NCBI RefSeq assembly: GCF_019279795.1 | Contig: NC_056748.1 | Span: 703,605,595-703,669,594, forward strand | DNA length: 64,000 bases | Direction: 5' to 3' | Origin: Protopterus annectens | Lineage: Eukaryota; Chordata; Ceratodontiformes; Protopteridae | In this document: positions 1-9,480 of the stretch, one piece after another | Numbering within the stretch: the first letter of the stretch is position 1 | Layout of the letters: every line of letters starts with the position of its first letter | Notes under the pieces: model-generated | Database searches by the model: none | Told to the model about the DNA's origin: nothing | What the model saw: the letters and a program-made list of their open reading frames with translations, nothing else | Position numbers and translations under genes: made by a program

Positions 1-104
1 TGTCATCTTAGGTTCCCGAATACCTAACTAAGGGATCAATTTTTAGGGGTATGTTGTCCATGTGATAGCTGCAAAGAGATTCATGCTTGCCAAAAAGAGA
101 TGAC

Positions 105-239
105 ATATTTACATATAGGTTAGTACTAAGCTAACTGCCCTTGCGAGACATTGTAAGCCTAGCCAATTATCCCTTGTGAGATTCAAACCCTGCACCTTGT
201 GTTTGTAAGGCAAACACCTTAACCATTAGGCAACCCTCC
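105..239 (-). mobile_element. tRNA-derived SINE, family 1 (minus)
   Basis: Read on the minus strand from about 239, it starts with a tRNA-like head: an A-box-like stretch (TAATGGTTAAGG) and a B-box-like stretch (GGTTTGAATCTC). A body follows with 'GGCTAGGCTTACAA' and 'TTAGCTTAGTACTAACCTAT'. The same head is nearly identical at 4,681 on the plus strand, which shows it is a dispersed family. It would be transcribed by RNA polymerase III if intact. It sits at the 3' end of a minus-strand CR1/L2-like LINE fragment, and that LINE group carries the same tail motif. Confidence 0.75.
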
Positions 240-570
240 CAACCATGACTATGCACTCCTTTGCATTTAGCTTTAGTCCATGGTTGTGGCATCAGCTATT
301 TGTTTGGGACAAACCTTCTTGGAGGATCTTGGGAAGGTTAGGATGATAACAAGATTGCAGTCATCTGCAAACATGGTCAACAACAAACCCTTAACACTAG
401 CTTTCACATTCTAGAAGTAAAGCTAAAGAGGAGTGGCCTGAGGACTGACCACTGGAGTACACCACTAGTGGCAGGTCTTTTGGCTGCAGTAGAGCCTCTC
501 TGTATATCTTCCTGGATTCTAATTGTGAGCGAATTTTCTGTCCAATGTGTTGCAAAGGAACTGACATTTA
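240..570 (-). mobile_element. CR1/L2-like LINE, RT fragment (3' part of nested element)
   Basis: The minus strand encodes two reverse transcriptase blocks in LINE order: a GVPQGSVLGPLLF-type block (read here as SGVLQWSVLRPLLFSF, about 430-480) and then the catalytic block MFADDCNLV (about 330-360). Between and after them are stop codons and frame shifts. The fragment starts at about 570, where a plus-strand RTE-like LINE interrupts it, and the more 5' part of the same kind of LINE lies at 1,913-2,640 on the same strand. It is a dead copy. Confidence 0.6.
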
Positions 571-1912
571 GCTGGGAAGGTTGAGTGAGACAGGGGAGAA
601 ATGGCCCCTGAGAGTATTCATAGCAGTGTGGAGAGAAAGGCATATCCCAGATGACTGGACAATGTGCCAGTGTGCTAAAAAACAAAGGGGACATCCACAA
701 CTGTGGGCAGTGCAGAGTTATCAAACGTCTGTCACATTGCATAAAAGTTCTGGAGAGAGTGACTGATAAATAAATATGCAATGTAGTAGAATATAAGATG
801 GGAGAATAGTAGTTTGGATTCAGATCAGGATGCAGCACAACTGACCCATCATTTGCAGTGAGACATAGAGATGAGAAGAAATTAGATATGAGAAAAGAGT
901 CCAACTGGGTATTCCTGGACTTGGAAAAAGCATATCACAATATCACAAGAAAGCTGATTTGGACAGTCTTGTGGTGGTTTAAAATCTCAGAAACATTGGT
1001 AGAATTAGTGCAAGCTATGTACAAGGACCCAATGATTCAAGTACGAACAGTGCTTGGTCTCACAGAAGGGTTCCCACTGAGAGCGAGTGTACATCAGGGT
1101 TCAACTCTGACCCACTTATGTTCATACTAGTGATGGACTGCATTAGCAAACAGGTCAGAGGAAACAGATCAAGAAAGTTGCTGTATGCAGATGATGTGGC
1201 ACTACAGGCAGACTTTGAACAACAACTTCAGCAAAGGATAGGGGAATGCAATGCAAAACTGAAGCAAATGAGATAAGACTAAGTATAGATAATACAGTGG
1301 TAATGACCGCAAACTGGGGAAATCAGAAGAAGCTGAGAAATGAGGTAGAAGGGAAGATATTGTAACAGGTTGACAGCTTCAAGTATCTGGGATAGAGTGT
1401 CAGGTGTAGTGTGTGACAGAAGAATGCCAAAGAAGCTGAAAGGTAAGGTGTATAAAACAGTGGTGCCACCAGTACTACCTTGTGGTACAGAAACCTGGAC
1501 AGTAAAGGCAGAGCAGTTGAGGAGGCTAGAGGTGATGGAAATGAAGTGCCTAAGATGGGTGGTAGGATGCAGTCTGTAGGACAGATGAAGAAATAAGGAC
1601 ATAAGAGCAAAAGCCAAAGTAGCTACAATTGTGGTAAGGATCAAAGAGAACAGATTTTGGTGGTTTAGACATGTGCAAAAAAGCAGAAAACATTCTGGCG
1701 AAGAAGATTTGGGACAAACAGGAAGAAGGCGAGAGGAAACTTGGGTGTCCAGCAAAGAGGGGGGTGGATTGTGTGAGAGGAGATTTGCGACAGTCAGGCA
1801 TAAGAGTCAAAGAAGGCAGGAGCATGGCATTGAATTGAGAGAGATGGCAACAGTTGGTACAACACCTCAACCCCATGTAGAAAATTGGAAAAGGGGGGTT
1901 TGATGATGAGTG
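570..1912 (+). mobile_element. RTE-like non-LTR retrotransposon, degraded RT/C-terminal fragment
   Basis: The plus strand carries a broken reverse transcriptase across several frames. Seen in order are ERHIPDDWT (about 630-660), a block resembling FLDLEKAY (about 915-945), SVHQGSTL (about 1,085-1,115), the catalytic LYADDVAL (1,181-1,204), a C-terminal VSGVVCDRRMPKKLKGKVYK stretch (about 1,398-1,458), and RFWWFRHVQ (about 1,651-1,677), which matches the RLRWFGHV motif of RTE-type LINEs. The copy at 18,619 shows the same motif order in better condition. Multiple frameshifts and stops make it inactive. It splits a minus-strand CR1/L2-like LINE. Confidence 0.75.
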
Positions 1913-2640
1913 TGGGAAGTTATTGAAGCTCTTGTCCTTCAATAACTTTTTTCAAAGAATTCAACCAGGGACTGCCCTTGAAAAATCCAAACTGGGTTGG
2001 ATAGAGAGAATGTATGTTTCATATATCCTTATTAATTAATTCCCCTAATGATCTTTTCCATAGCCTTACAAATGTGTCTAGTCAAGCTTATGGGTCTATA
2101 ATTACATGGGGCCATTGAAACCACACTTTTGTGCAAGAGAATGACTGTTTCTGTCCTCCATTCATCTGGTGCAAAGCCTGTACTGAACAGCTTCTGTATC
2201 TGATCAGACAAGTCATATTTCAGGCTGACCAGTAGTCCACCTGGTGTATTATCAGGTGCCATAGATATAGTGTTCTTGTCTTTAGATAGCACCTTGAAAA
2301 CCTGTCCTTGAGAGATTTGAGGTGAGGATGTAGGTGTGCGCATGGGATCTGAAGATACTGGAGAGGGAAATGATGTTTGAGCACAATGCATCCACTAATA
2401 GATTGACTATGTCCCCCGTGTCTGACTATATAAAATCATTTGCTATGAGTGCTGCACAGTTATGGACATTGTTTCGCAGATTTTTAACATAAGGAAGGAA
2501 ACCTCTGTGGTTGTCTTTCGTCTTGCTGGCTATTTTTACCTCATATTAGTCCTTGATTGATTTGATCGTGGTCTGGGGTTCCTTTTTTCATTTAACAAAA
2601 GCATTTTTGGCATCCTAACAATTAGATTTATTTTTGCATT
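1913..2640 (-). mobile_element. CR1/L2-like LINE, N-terminal RT fragment (5' part of nested element)
   Basis: On the minus strand a stretch of about 119 residues (2,391 to 2,032) has the signature of the Jockey-superfamily RT start: DNTPGGLLVSLKYDLSDQI, then GFAPDEWRTETVILLHKS, then NYRPISLTRHICKAMEKII. Further down (about 2,000-1,930) is a QFGFFKGQSLVEFFEK block, comparable to QHGFLKGRSC in CR1/L2 LINEs. Upstream on the minus strand, TKDNHRGFLPYVKNLRNN (about 2,525-2,465) matches the linker before RT. Stops and a frameshift show decay. Continuity with 240-570 is inferred from strand, motif order and family. Confidence 0.7.
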
Positions 2641-3559
2641 CAGTGATTTTTTTTGTTTTGTTATGAAGCCTGTATATAATTTGGTATCACTATAGCAGTT
2701 TACTTATGTGCTGGTCTACACACGTACATATGCATACACAGGTACAACGCACACACATATACATGCTGAGCATGTGTACAATACACACACATGCACATAC
2801 ATTTTCTCAGGCCCATTACTTCAGAAACATTTGTTGTATTCTGTTTCGCAACAATTAGTAGGAGTAAAATAAGCAATGTCATTTTCTAAATACGTAGACA
2901 TTACCAGTGTTTGATTTGCACAGCCATCCTAGTCTGCTTAATTATTTTTATTTTAGTTTTATCTACTTGCATCATAAGCCTAATGAAGTAGCGTACTTGA
3001 GCTTGTCAGTACATCCGTTACCTTGGTAAGGCATTAAGCTAATTTGACACACTAATTAAAGCCCTGCCATTGGTAATATGCAACTTCCAGGCTCTGAAGG
3101 AAGACGATATCAGAACGCTGGGAAGAACCCAGTATTGATTTTCATAGTGTTAGACTGCCAGTGCCTTGTTTGTTTTGTTATGTTTTTTTTAATATTGTTT
3201 CAATCATTCGCTGTACTAAATTCTTCTTAAAATATATGAGCCATTACTTCACATGACTTTATTTTGCAAAAATATTGAAATATTTGTTTAGTATTAGTAC
3301 TGTACATTATACAACAAAATCATGGGATTTGTGTAATCTTATTGCTACCAATTTTCTTTTCACAGTGCCCTAGCAGATATGTTTTTGTTCTTGTTCAGTC
3401 TCCTATCACACTCTGCATATAATTCCTTGTTCTTAGAACAATGTCTGTGACAGCATGGGCACTGTATCACCAGTGTGTGGTGGCACACATTTCTGCAACA
3501 AGGCTGATACACAACGGATCAACAGATGTGGCAATGTTGGAAGTTCATTCTAAAACATG
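2641..3559. other. unassigned AT-rich interval
   Basis: No gene or repeat I can name. It holds a short ACACAC/TATACA-rich patch (2,710-2,800) and otherwise AT-rich unique-looking sequence. Confidence 0.4.
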
Positions 3560-4290
3560 CCAGCTTACGTAAAGTGCAAAAATGAATAAATAAATGCATC
3601 AGGGAAGTAGAAAACAAGAAAAGGAAGGCAGAATTTGTGAGCAGAATAGCGGCAGCAGAAAAGGAAGGAGAACTCGGGGCTGTCATATCAGATGACCAAA
3701 AAGTAAGCAAACAATATAAGCAAGCAGCATGTAAAGCTGGTAGAACAGTGGAATACATGTAAAGCATTATAACCAAAATGAAATATTAAGTTACTTCTCC
3801 TGTTTATAGACATTTAATATGATCACATCTGGTGTATTGTATGCATTTGTGCAGGCCTTGCAGGTGTAATGACACAGATGGAATAACAGCAGTTCAAAGA
3901 GCGGCAAAGTATTACATGTACCACAAAACTGTATAAAGACAGACTGACAGAGCTTAACAGTATAGGTTTGAAAGAGCTGTATATGTGTGTGTGCATTGGG
4001 CAATATCTAAACTTTTAGGTTTTTCAGGTGAATTTCTCAGGTGAATTTGTAATGTCCAGGTTAAGAAACGTGAATCAGATCGACAGTTCTATGACATCAA
4101 GTGACACAGCTGAGGTTACAATGAGTGGCTGCACAGGTGAGATAAAGACATGTTTCATTCCACAGGAAAGGTGGTATGTAATTGGTTCAGATTTATGGAA
4201 ATAACGGGTGGACAAAAAGCAGGGACTGAGTTTGTTAATGCATGGGGCAGGCATAAACTATTAGATAAGTACAACCTACAGCTTGTCTTG
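3560..4290 (+). mobile_element. CR1/L2-like LINE, C-terminal fragment
   Basis: Plus-strand translation across frames gives ELGAVISDDQKVSKQYKQA (about 3,671-3,727), then LIRSHLVYCMHL and ITAVQRAAKYY (about 3,815-3,915). These match the post-RT segment of CR1/L2 LINEs, whose typical forms are KDLGVLISDDLK, VRPHLEYC and LERVQRRATK. Further weak similarity runs to about 4,290 (a KVVCNWFRF stretch where family members have RVVNxWNxLP). Stop codons and frameshifts are present. It is an old truncated copy. Confidence 0.65.
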
Positions 4291-4680
4291 TCTGTAATGG
4301 GTAGTCTAGTAACCATAAAAAAATCTGTGTCTGTATAAACCTAAGAATATAGAAGAAGTATGCACTGGAGGACAGGCAACAAGGGAATACACAAATTCAG
4401 CAGCTTTACGTGGCTGCATTTGAAACATGAGGTCCAAAGAAAAAATCCTTAATAGCAGTCATTGCTAAGCATATGAAGTGTTGATCCTGCTTCCTTAATA
4501 CTTTTTAACTTTTAAAAAAATATAGTATTTTAGAATCAAATTTCATATAAAACCTGTTTAACTACAAAACAAGCAAACAAAAAACATGCTTGTAATGAAC
4601 AAATAACAGGAAAGTTCAGCCATTTTTAAGTCAGATCCTACTGTATACTATACACTGTGTATTGCTGCAACTCCTTGCTT

Positions 4681-4815
4681 GGGAGGGCGGGCCTAATGGT
4701 TAAGGTGTTTGCCTTACAAACACAAGGTGCAGGGTTTGAGTCTCACAAGGGATAACTGGGGCTGCTTATGGCTGCTGGCAGTGGGCAGTTAGCAGTACAC
4801 TAAACTTTCTTACCT
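4681..4815 (+). mobile_element. tRNA-derived SINE, family 1
   Basis: The head has TAATGGTTAAGG (A-box-like) and GGTTTGAGTCTC (B-box-like), and is nearly identical to the reverse complement of 180-239. After the head the body differs (GGGCAGTTAGCAGTACACTAA), so the 3' half is diverged. Confidence 0.7.
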
Positions 4816-5174
4816 GGAACTATTGTAGCAAATGCATACTTTGAAATACTTGGTAGATGAACAGAAATAATGCAGTACAGATCAGCTGCAGCTCTGCTTG
4901 GTAATTCTTGATGCAGAACTAATGATCCTTTGATGGTGCTAGTACAAACCAGCTTGGGAGGCAGAAGGTGTAATTAGATTGGAAGTAGGTGGGCACTAGA
5001 CTGTGGCATTGGTGAAAACATGAAAAAGAGGATTATATTGCTGTGACCCTATTAATTTAACATTTCATGTTGTTTCCTACCTGTAACATCACATGTACAG
5101 GAGGGCAGAGAGTCCTTTTCAGCTCTGGGTGTCCTCTCTGTCATCTGTGATTCTTTATTTAAGGTCGAGAGGTT

Positions 5175-5290
5175 GGTATAATGATGAAGATATTTACTGC
5201 CTAGACACAGGGTACAGGGTATGATTCTTACCTTTGAAGGGAAATTAAAATGGCCAATAAGGCAGCTAGCCTACTACTTACCTATAAACC
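5175..5290 (+). mobile_element. tRNA-derived SINE, family 1, diverged
   Basis: A B-box-like GGTATGATTCTTACC is followed by the family body (AAATTAAAATGGCCAATAAGGCAGCTAGCC and ACTACTTACCTATAAACC in parts). The A-box region is worn. Confidence 0.5.
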
Positions 5291-6926
5291 TATATTTTAC
5301 TCTCTTGTAAACTACCTTATCATGAATCATTCATATAATTGTTGAATAAACCCTCTAACTGATTGCTGTCCACAAGTGATTCTCTTTCACACGGGTTATT
5401 ACCATCACCCTACTATATATAATTTTTGATATATAGAGCCCAGTTGGATATTTATACATATCTAAATCTAGTTAGAGTGACTTTGACACTGTTGTTTACA
5501 TACTAGTCATGTTTATCTACTGTTGTGCCCTGCCAAAAATATAACACCCTAATCTGCTAACACTATACCAGTCAACCACCTGCAAAGTGATAATAGCACT
5601 TGAAAACCCAGAATGCTTTTTATCTAATTTGACTTGTTTGATTGTCAACAACCGAATAAATGAATGGAGATCTTCTAGGGAATGTAATCAGTCTGCTATG
5701 TTTGCCAGGATGGTGGACAGTGAAATTAAGCAATGGTGTTATCCTAAGTCCTACTGGGCATGCTCATACTGTCGCGCTATCCAAACTGTATACCCCGTGG
5801 CAGTTGTGCTGTGTTTTTAGTTATTTACATTATTGCTTATTGCTTCTGCTCAGTGACAAAATGTCTGCAAGGTACAAGTCAGCTGTTGTTCTTTTAGATC
5901 AGAAATATTTAGCTGATAGTCATCTGATACAAGGTATTAGCATATTTAGGTACAAGCAGACCAGCAGTAGCAAATGTTACATATACTCAGAAGTTGCTGC
6001 ATGCATACCATCATGAAATATACCATAATATATAACAAAGTAGTAACATGTCAGTACCAGGTCTCTTCCTCATTCAAACTGTTGGTAATATCCTGATAAA
6101 TCCATACTAACCAGACAAGGAAACATCATAAAGAAAGATAATAAAAAAAAATGGAAAAGTACACTGGGGATTAGACAGAGAAGCTCTCCACAGAGTAAGA
6201 AAATAAAGAATGAAAGATAAAAATAACTGTCAGTTGCATTTAAGCCAAGGACATGCTATTGTGTCTGATTTACTTTGACATAACAATACCTATGTTGACT
6301 TACTTAAATTTATCTTAAAAAATGAAATATCAGAAATGAAGTAAAAAGCCAGAATTGTTTTTCATCTGTCATTTCACACTGATTTTTATGACAGGCCAAA
6401 GCTGCAGTTTCGGCCTATTCATATTGAGTTTTATTTGCATATTTAATACAAAAAACACATTGATTGAGTGATTAAAGTTTGTGCTTGACAGGTGCAGTGG
6501 GGCCTTGGCCTCATCTCTTATGTTCATTCACTTTCTATATAGAATTTACATGTTCGTCTGGCAGCAGCGTTTCTTTGACTGCTTCATTCTCATCCTAGAA
6601 ACAGGATACTTGATAAAGCAGACTAAATTATCTCTCTCTCTCCATCTTTATCTATCTATAGATCTACATATGATTATATTTTTACAAAATTGCTGACACA
6701 CTGCATCGACCCCCCACACCACCTGCTAATTATATATATACAAACCACAAGATCATGAACAAAACAAGTGATGGCATCCTGCAATGAACTGGCAGTTTAA
6801 TAAAGCAAGCTTCCTTCCTAAACATTTGACTTATCAAATGTAAGATATATCTCATCAAATCCCTATATACATATATATGTATTACATTGATATTATTTTG
6901 GCAGAAAGGGTCCATCAAAGACAGTT
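5291..6926. other. unassigned interval
   Basis: Mostly AT-rich sequence with no recognisable gene. Open frames here are short, overlap in different frames and have no recognisable motif. A small CT/TATC-rich patch lies at 6,630-6,660. Confidence 0.4.
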
Positions 6927-7251
6927 CACTTAGCTGTTTAACAAATCTTCTTCTTCTTTCAGCTTTTCCCAGTTAGGGGTCGCCACAGCGGATCACCCGC
7001 CCACTCATGATTGGCAGTGACACACTCACGCCTAGGGCCAATTTAGAGTGTCCAATCCACCAACAGCATGTCTTTGTGATGTGGTAGGAAACCGGAGCAC
7101 CTGGAGGAAACCCACGCAACCACAGGGAGGACATGCAGACTCTGCACAGAAGGCACCCCAGCTGAGGATCGAACCGGAGAACCTCTGGCTGTGAGGTGGC
7201 AACGCTAACCACTGCACCACCGCGGCTGCCCCACTTAGCTGTTTAACAAAT
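6927..7251 (-). mobile_element. Modular SINE, RTE-type tail, with 20-bp target-site duplication
   Basis: The insert is 6,947-7,231, flanked by a perfect 20-bp direct repeat (6,927-6,946 and 7,232-7,251). Read on the minus strand it begins with a tRNA-like head (GTGCAGTGGTTAGCGTTGCC, then GGTTCGATCC). The core follows (GGAGTCTGCATGTCCTCCC-like, then GGTTTCCTACC). The tail has 'GGTGGATTGG', 'GGCGACCCCTAACTGGGAAA' and 'GCTGAAAGAAGAAGAAGA'. That tail matches the 3' end of the RTE LINE at 19,863-19,910. The intact duplication suggests a fairly recent insertion. Confidence 0.9.
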
Positions 7252-7904
7252 AAATTAACTAAATTAAAAGTTAATCTACGGCCAAGCTAAAAGCAGTACT
7301 GATAAATATTATAGTCAGTGGTAGGGGTCTGGTACATGAAAAAATTGCATTGCAGAAGACAGACCTCCACAGCTCATTAAAGTCCTATTACACCCAAATT
7401 GGCATGTATGCAAAACTGCATACTTGGAATAGCTCAGTTAAGCAGCGTGTATGTATGTATGCAAATGAGGATTCAGTATATGTTCTGAGTCACACTGTAG
7501 AGTTGTAACCTATATCTGTTTGGCTACAAGTGCCATCTAAGTGCATCTAAAACAGGTCTGAAGGACAGATACCCTCAGTGCACTGACATTATTCTCAGCT
7601 AACCATAGTTGAGCAATAATATTAGAACGAACTGATATAAGAAACTTAAATAAGGAGCAAAGTACATTAAATATCTGGTGCCATATGAAATGCAATAATC
7701 AGATGTGAAAAGGTCATTCTAGGTTACCTGACCGACAGTCACAACACATAGCTCCAGCCAAGAGAAGCTGCAGAGTCAATGCACAGGCAAGTAATCCATC
7801 TAGCCCTGGTGGAGGCCAGGGCTTGGGACAATTGTCTCATTATTATCATGTTATGCAAATGTACTCTGCTCTGCAGTCAAGGCAATGAAGGCTGAATTCT
7901 TCAT
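7252..7904. other. unassigned interval
   Basis: No gene seen. A GGCCAGGGCTTGGGACAATT stretch at about 7,813-7,832 resembles the body of SINE family C at 9,385-9,405, so a remnant of that family may lie here. Confidence 0.35.
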
Positions 7905-8090
7905 GAACAGCTTCATAGGTAGTTGCTAGGCTTGTAGTCCAGGGGACCATTGGGGATCCTAGCCCAAAATCTCAGATTTCCCCAAGGTAGGTCACACAGT
8001 AGGCAAGGTATGCAGGTCTGTGAAAATCAAACCCTGTACCACAAGACCAAAAGCTCACAGACTTAATCCTCCTGCACCAACTCCATTCCA
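7905..8090 (-). mobile_element. tRNA-derived SINE, family 1 (minus), diverged
   Basis: Minus-strand reading from about 8,090 shows an A-box-like GGAGGATTAAGTCTGTG, a B-box-like GGGTTTGATTTTC, and after a middle section the tail GGTCCCCTGGACTACAAGCC then TAGCAACTACCTATGAA. The tail is shared with CR1/L2 LINE 3' ends at 20,040 and 57,000. Confidence 0.55.
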
Positions 8091-8811
8091 TGTCTTCAGA
8101 GTAGACAGCGCTAGATAGAGAGTGGTGTCATCGTTAACAAAAGCCAATTTCTGTTTGTGTACCCAGCTATTTATAGAAGCATGCCAGAATCATAACATGT
8201 CCAGAGATAGCCATGCCATAGCTGATTTCACTGATAACCCAGAGCAACTGCTGAAGCGAGGATAGGAAGGTCAGTTAAGGATAGCAGACGTAGAGGACCA
8301 CCATCCGTATGACATAAGAGAATAGAAGTACCTCACAACTATACAGATTTTCATAGAATGTTCAGATATTTGCCTCATATTTTTGGCCTGTTTCTCATAA
8401 AGTTGTTTTTTTCTGGCAAATCAGTGACAATTCTTTGAAAATTCAAGTCAGAAAATAATAACAGACATTCAAAATTCAGACTTCATACCCTTCGGAAAAT
8501 TCATGCTAATGCAAAATCTGGTATTCTGTCAACTTTCTAAGTTTGTAAGACCAATACTTAAAACGTGTCCCTATATTTTGACCTTTGTTTCCCCGTTATT
8601 TATGGCTTTCTAGAGACTTCTGTCTCTAAAAGGTTGAAAGGTATGACTGAAGGAGCTACAAAATAAGTTTTGAAGCACCTTTGAATACATTTGCAAAGGG
8701 CAAATTATGCTAGAGGGCAGATTCCTTTACCTTTGTTAACAATCCGGTCAGTCAGGAAATGTTATTACTGTGCTAGACATATACACACTATAATATCCAA
8801 CAAAAATAAAT
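8091..8811. other. unassigned interval
   Basis: No gene, RNA or named repeat recognised; ordinary AT-rich sequence leading into the compound microsatellite. Confidence 0.4.
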
Positions 8812-8812
8812 A

Positions 8813-8848
<36 letters not shown>

Positions 8849-8865
8849 TTCAGTAAATGAATACG

Positions 8866-8919
<54 letters not shown>

Positions 8920-8938
8920 TGTGTGTGTGTGTGTGTGT

Positions 8939-8974
<36 letters not shown>
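8812..8974. repeat. Palindromic compound microsatellite (TA)n-(CA)n(TG)n-(AT)n
   Basis: (TA)n occupies about 8,813-8,847, a 20-bp spacer follows, then (CA)n about 8,868-8,916 turns directly into (GT)n at 8,917-8,939, and then (AT)n 8,941-8,974. The CA-to-GT switch makes a perfect inverted repeat of about 23 bp per arm with no loop spacer. The outer TA tracts can also pair. Confidence 0.95.
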
Positions 8975-8976
<2 letters not shown>

Positions 8977-9244
8977 GTAGTGCATTACGAAGGGGAAATA
9001 GACCATCTGCAGTAGGGAGATTATAGGAGCAACGTTTGCATCTGTCTGCTGTATTTATACGCATTATGTACACGGTCCTTCTCTGTAGCACACATCAGCT
9101 TCAGCTTGTTTATACATAAGTCATGCAATAAGCGATTCACTTCCTTTATATGGGACTGAGCACAATATTTATGAACACAATGACCCAGTTGTACTGGCAC
9201 ATTGAACACATGGAAGGAGACACTATAATATAAGGCCACTAAAT

Positions 9245-9480
9245 GGTGGCATAATGGAATGAGGCCTTGACTATGTTGCAAGGGATCTGAGTTTGACTAG
9301 TGGCGCAGGCATCTGATAATGCTAGCAGGGAGCATTGGCATGCCTATCCTGGGGTTAGGGACTGTGCTAATATGGGGGGTATAGCGGCCGGGGCTTGGGA
9401 CAGTTATCAGGCAGGTTAGTGGGGTGACTGAGAAAGCATGGCTGCCAAGAGCCCTGGGTATGCATGTGCTTAGAGACCAC
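9245..9480 (+). mobile_element. tRNA-derived SINE, family C
   Basis: The head has TGGCATAATGGAATGAGGCC (A-box-like) and GAGTTTGACTAGTGG (B-box-like). The body has GCATGCCTATCCTGGGG and GGCCGGGGCTTGGGACAG. Corresponding segments occur at 33,925-34,110 (TGTGCCTATCCTG and GGGCGGAGGCTTAGGACA), which supports a dispersed family. The 3' end is uncertain. Confidence 0.55.

Noticed and set aside
4681..4760. Functional tRNA gene
   Set aside because: A-box and B-box-like sequences are present, but the same head occurs at many sites with a SINE body, and I see no proper cloverleaf.
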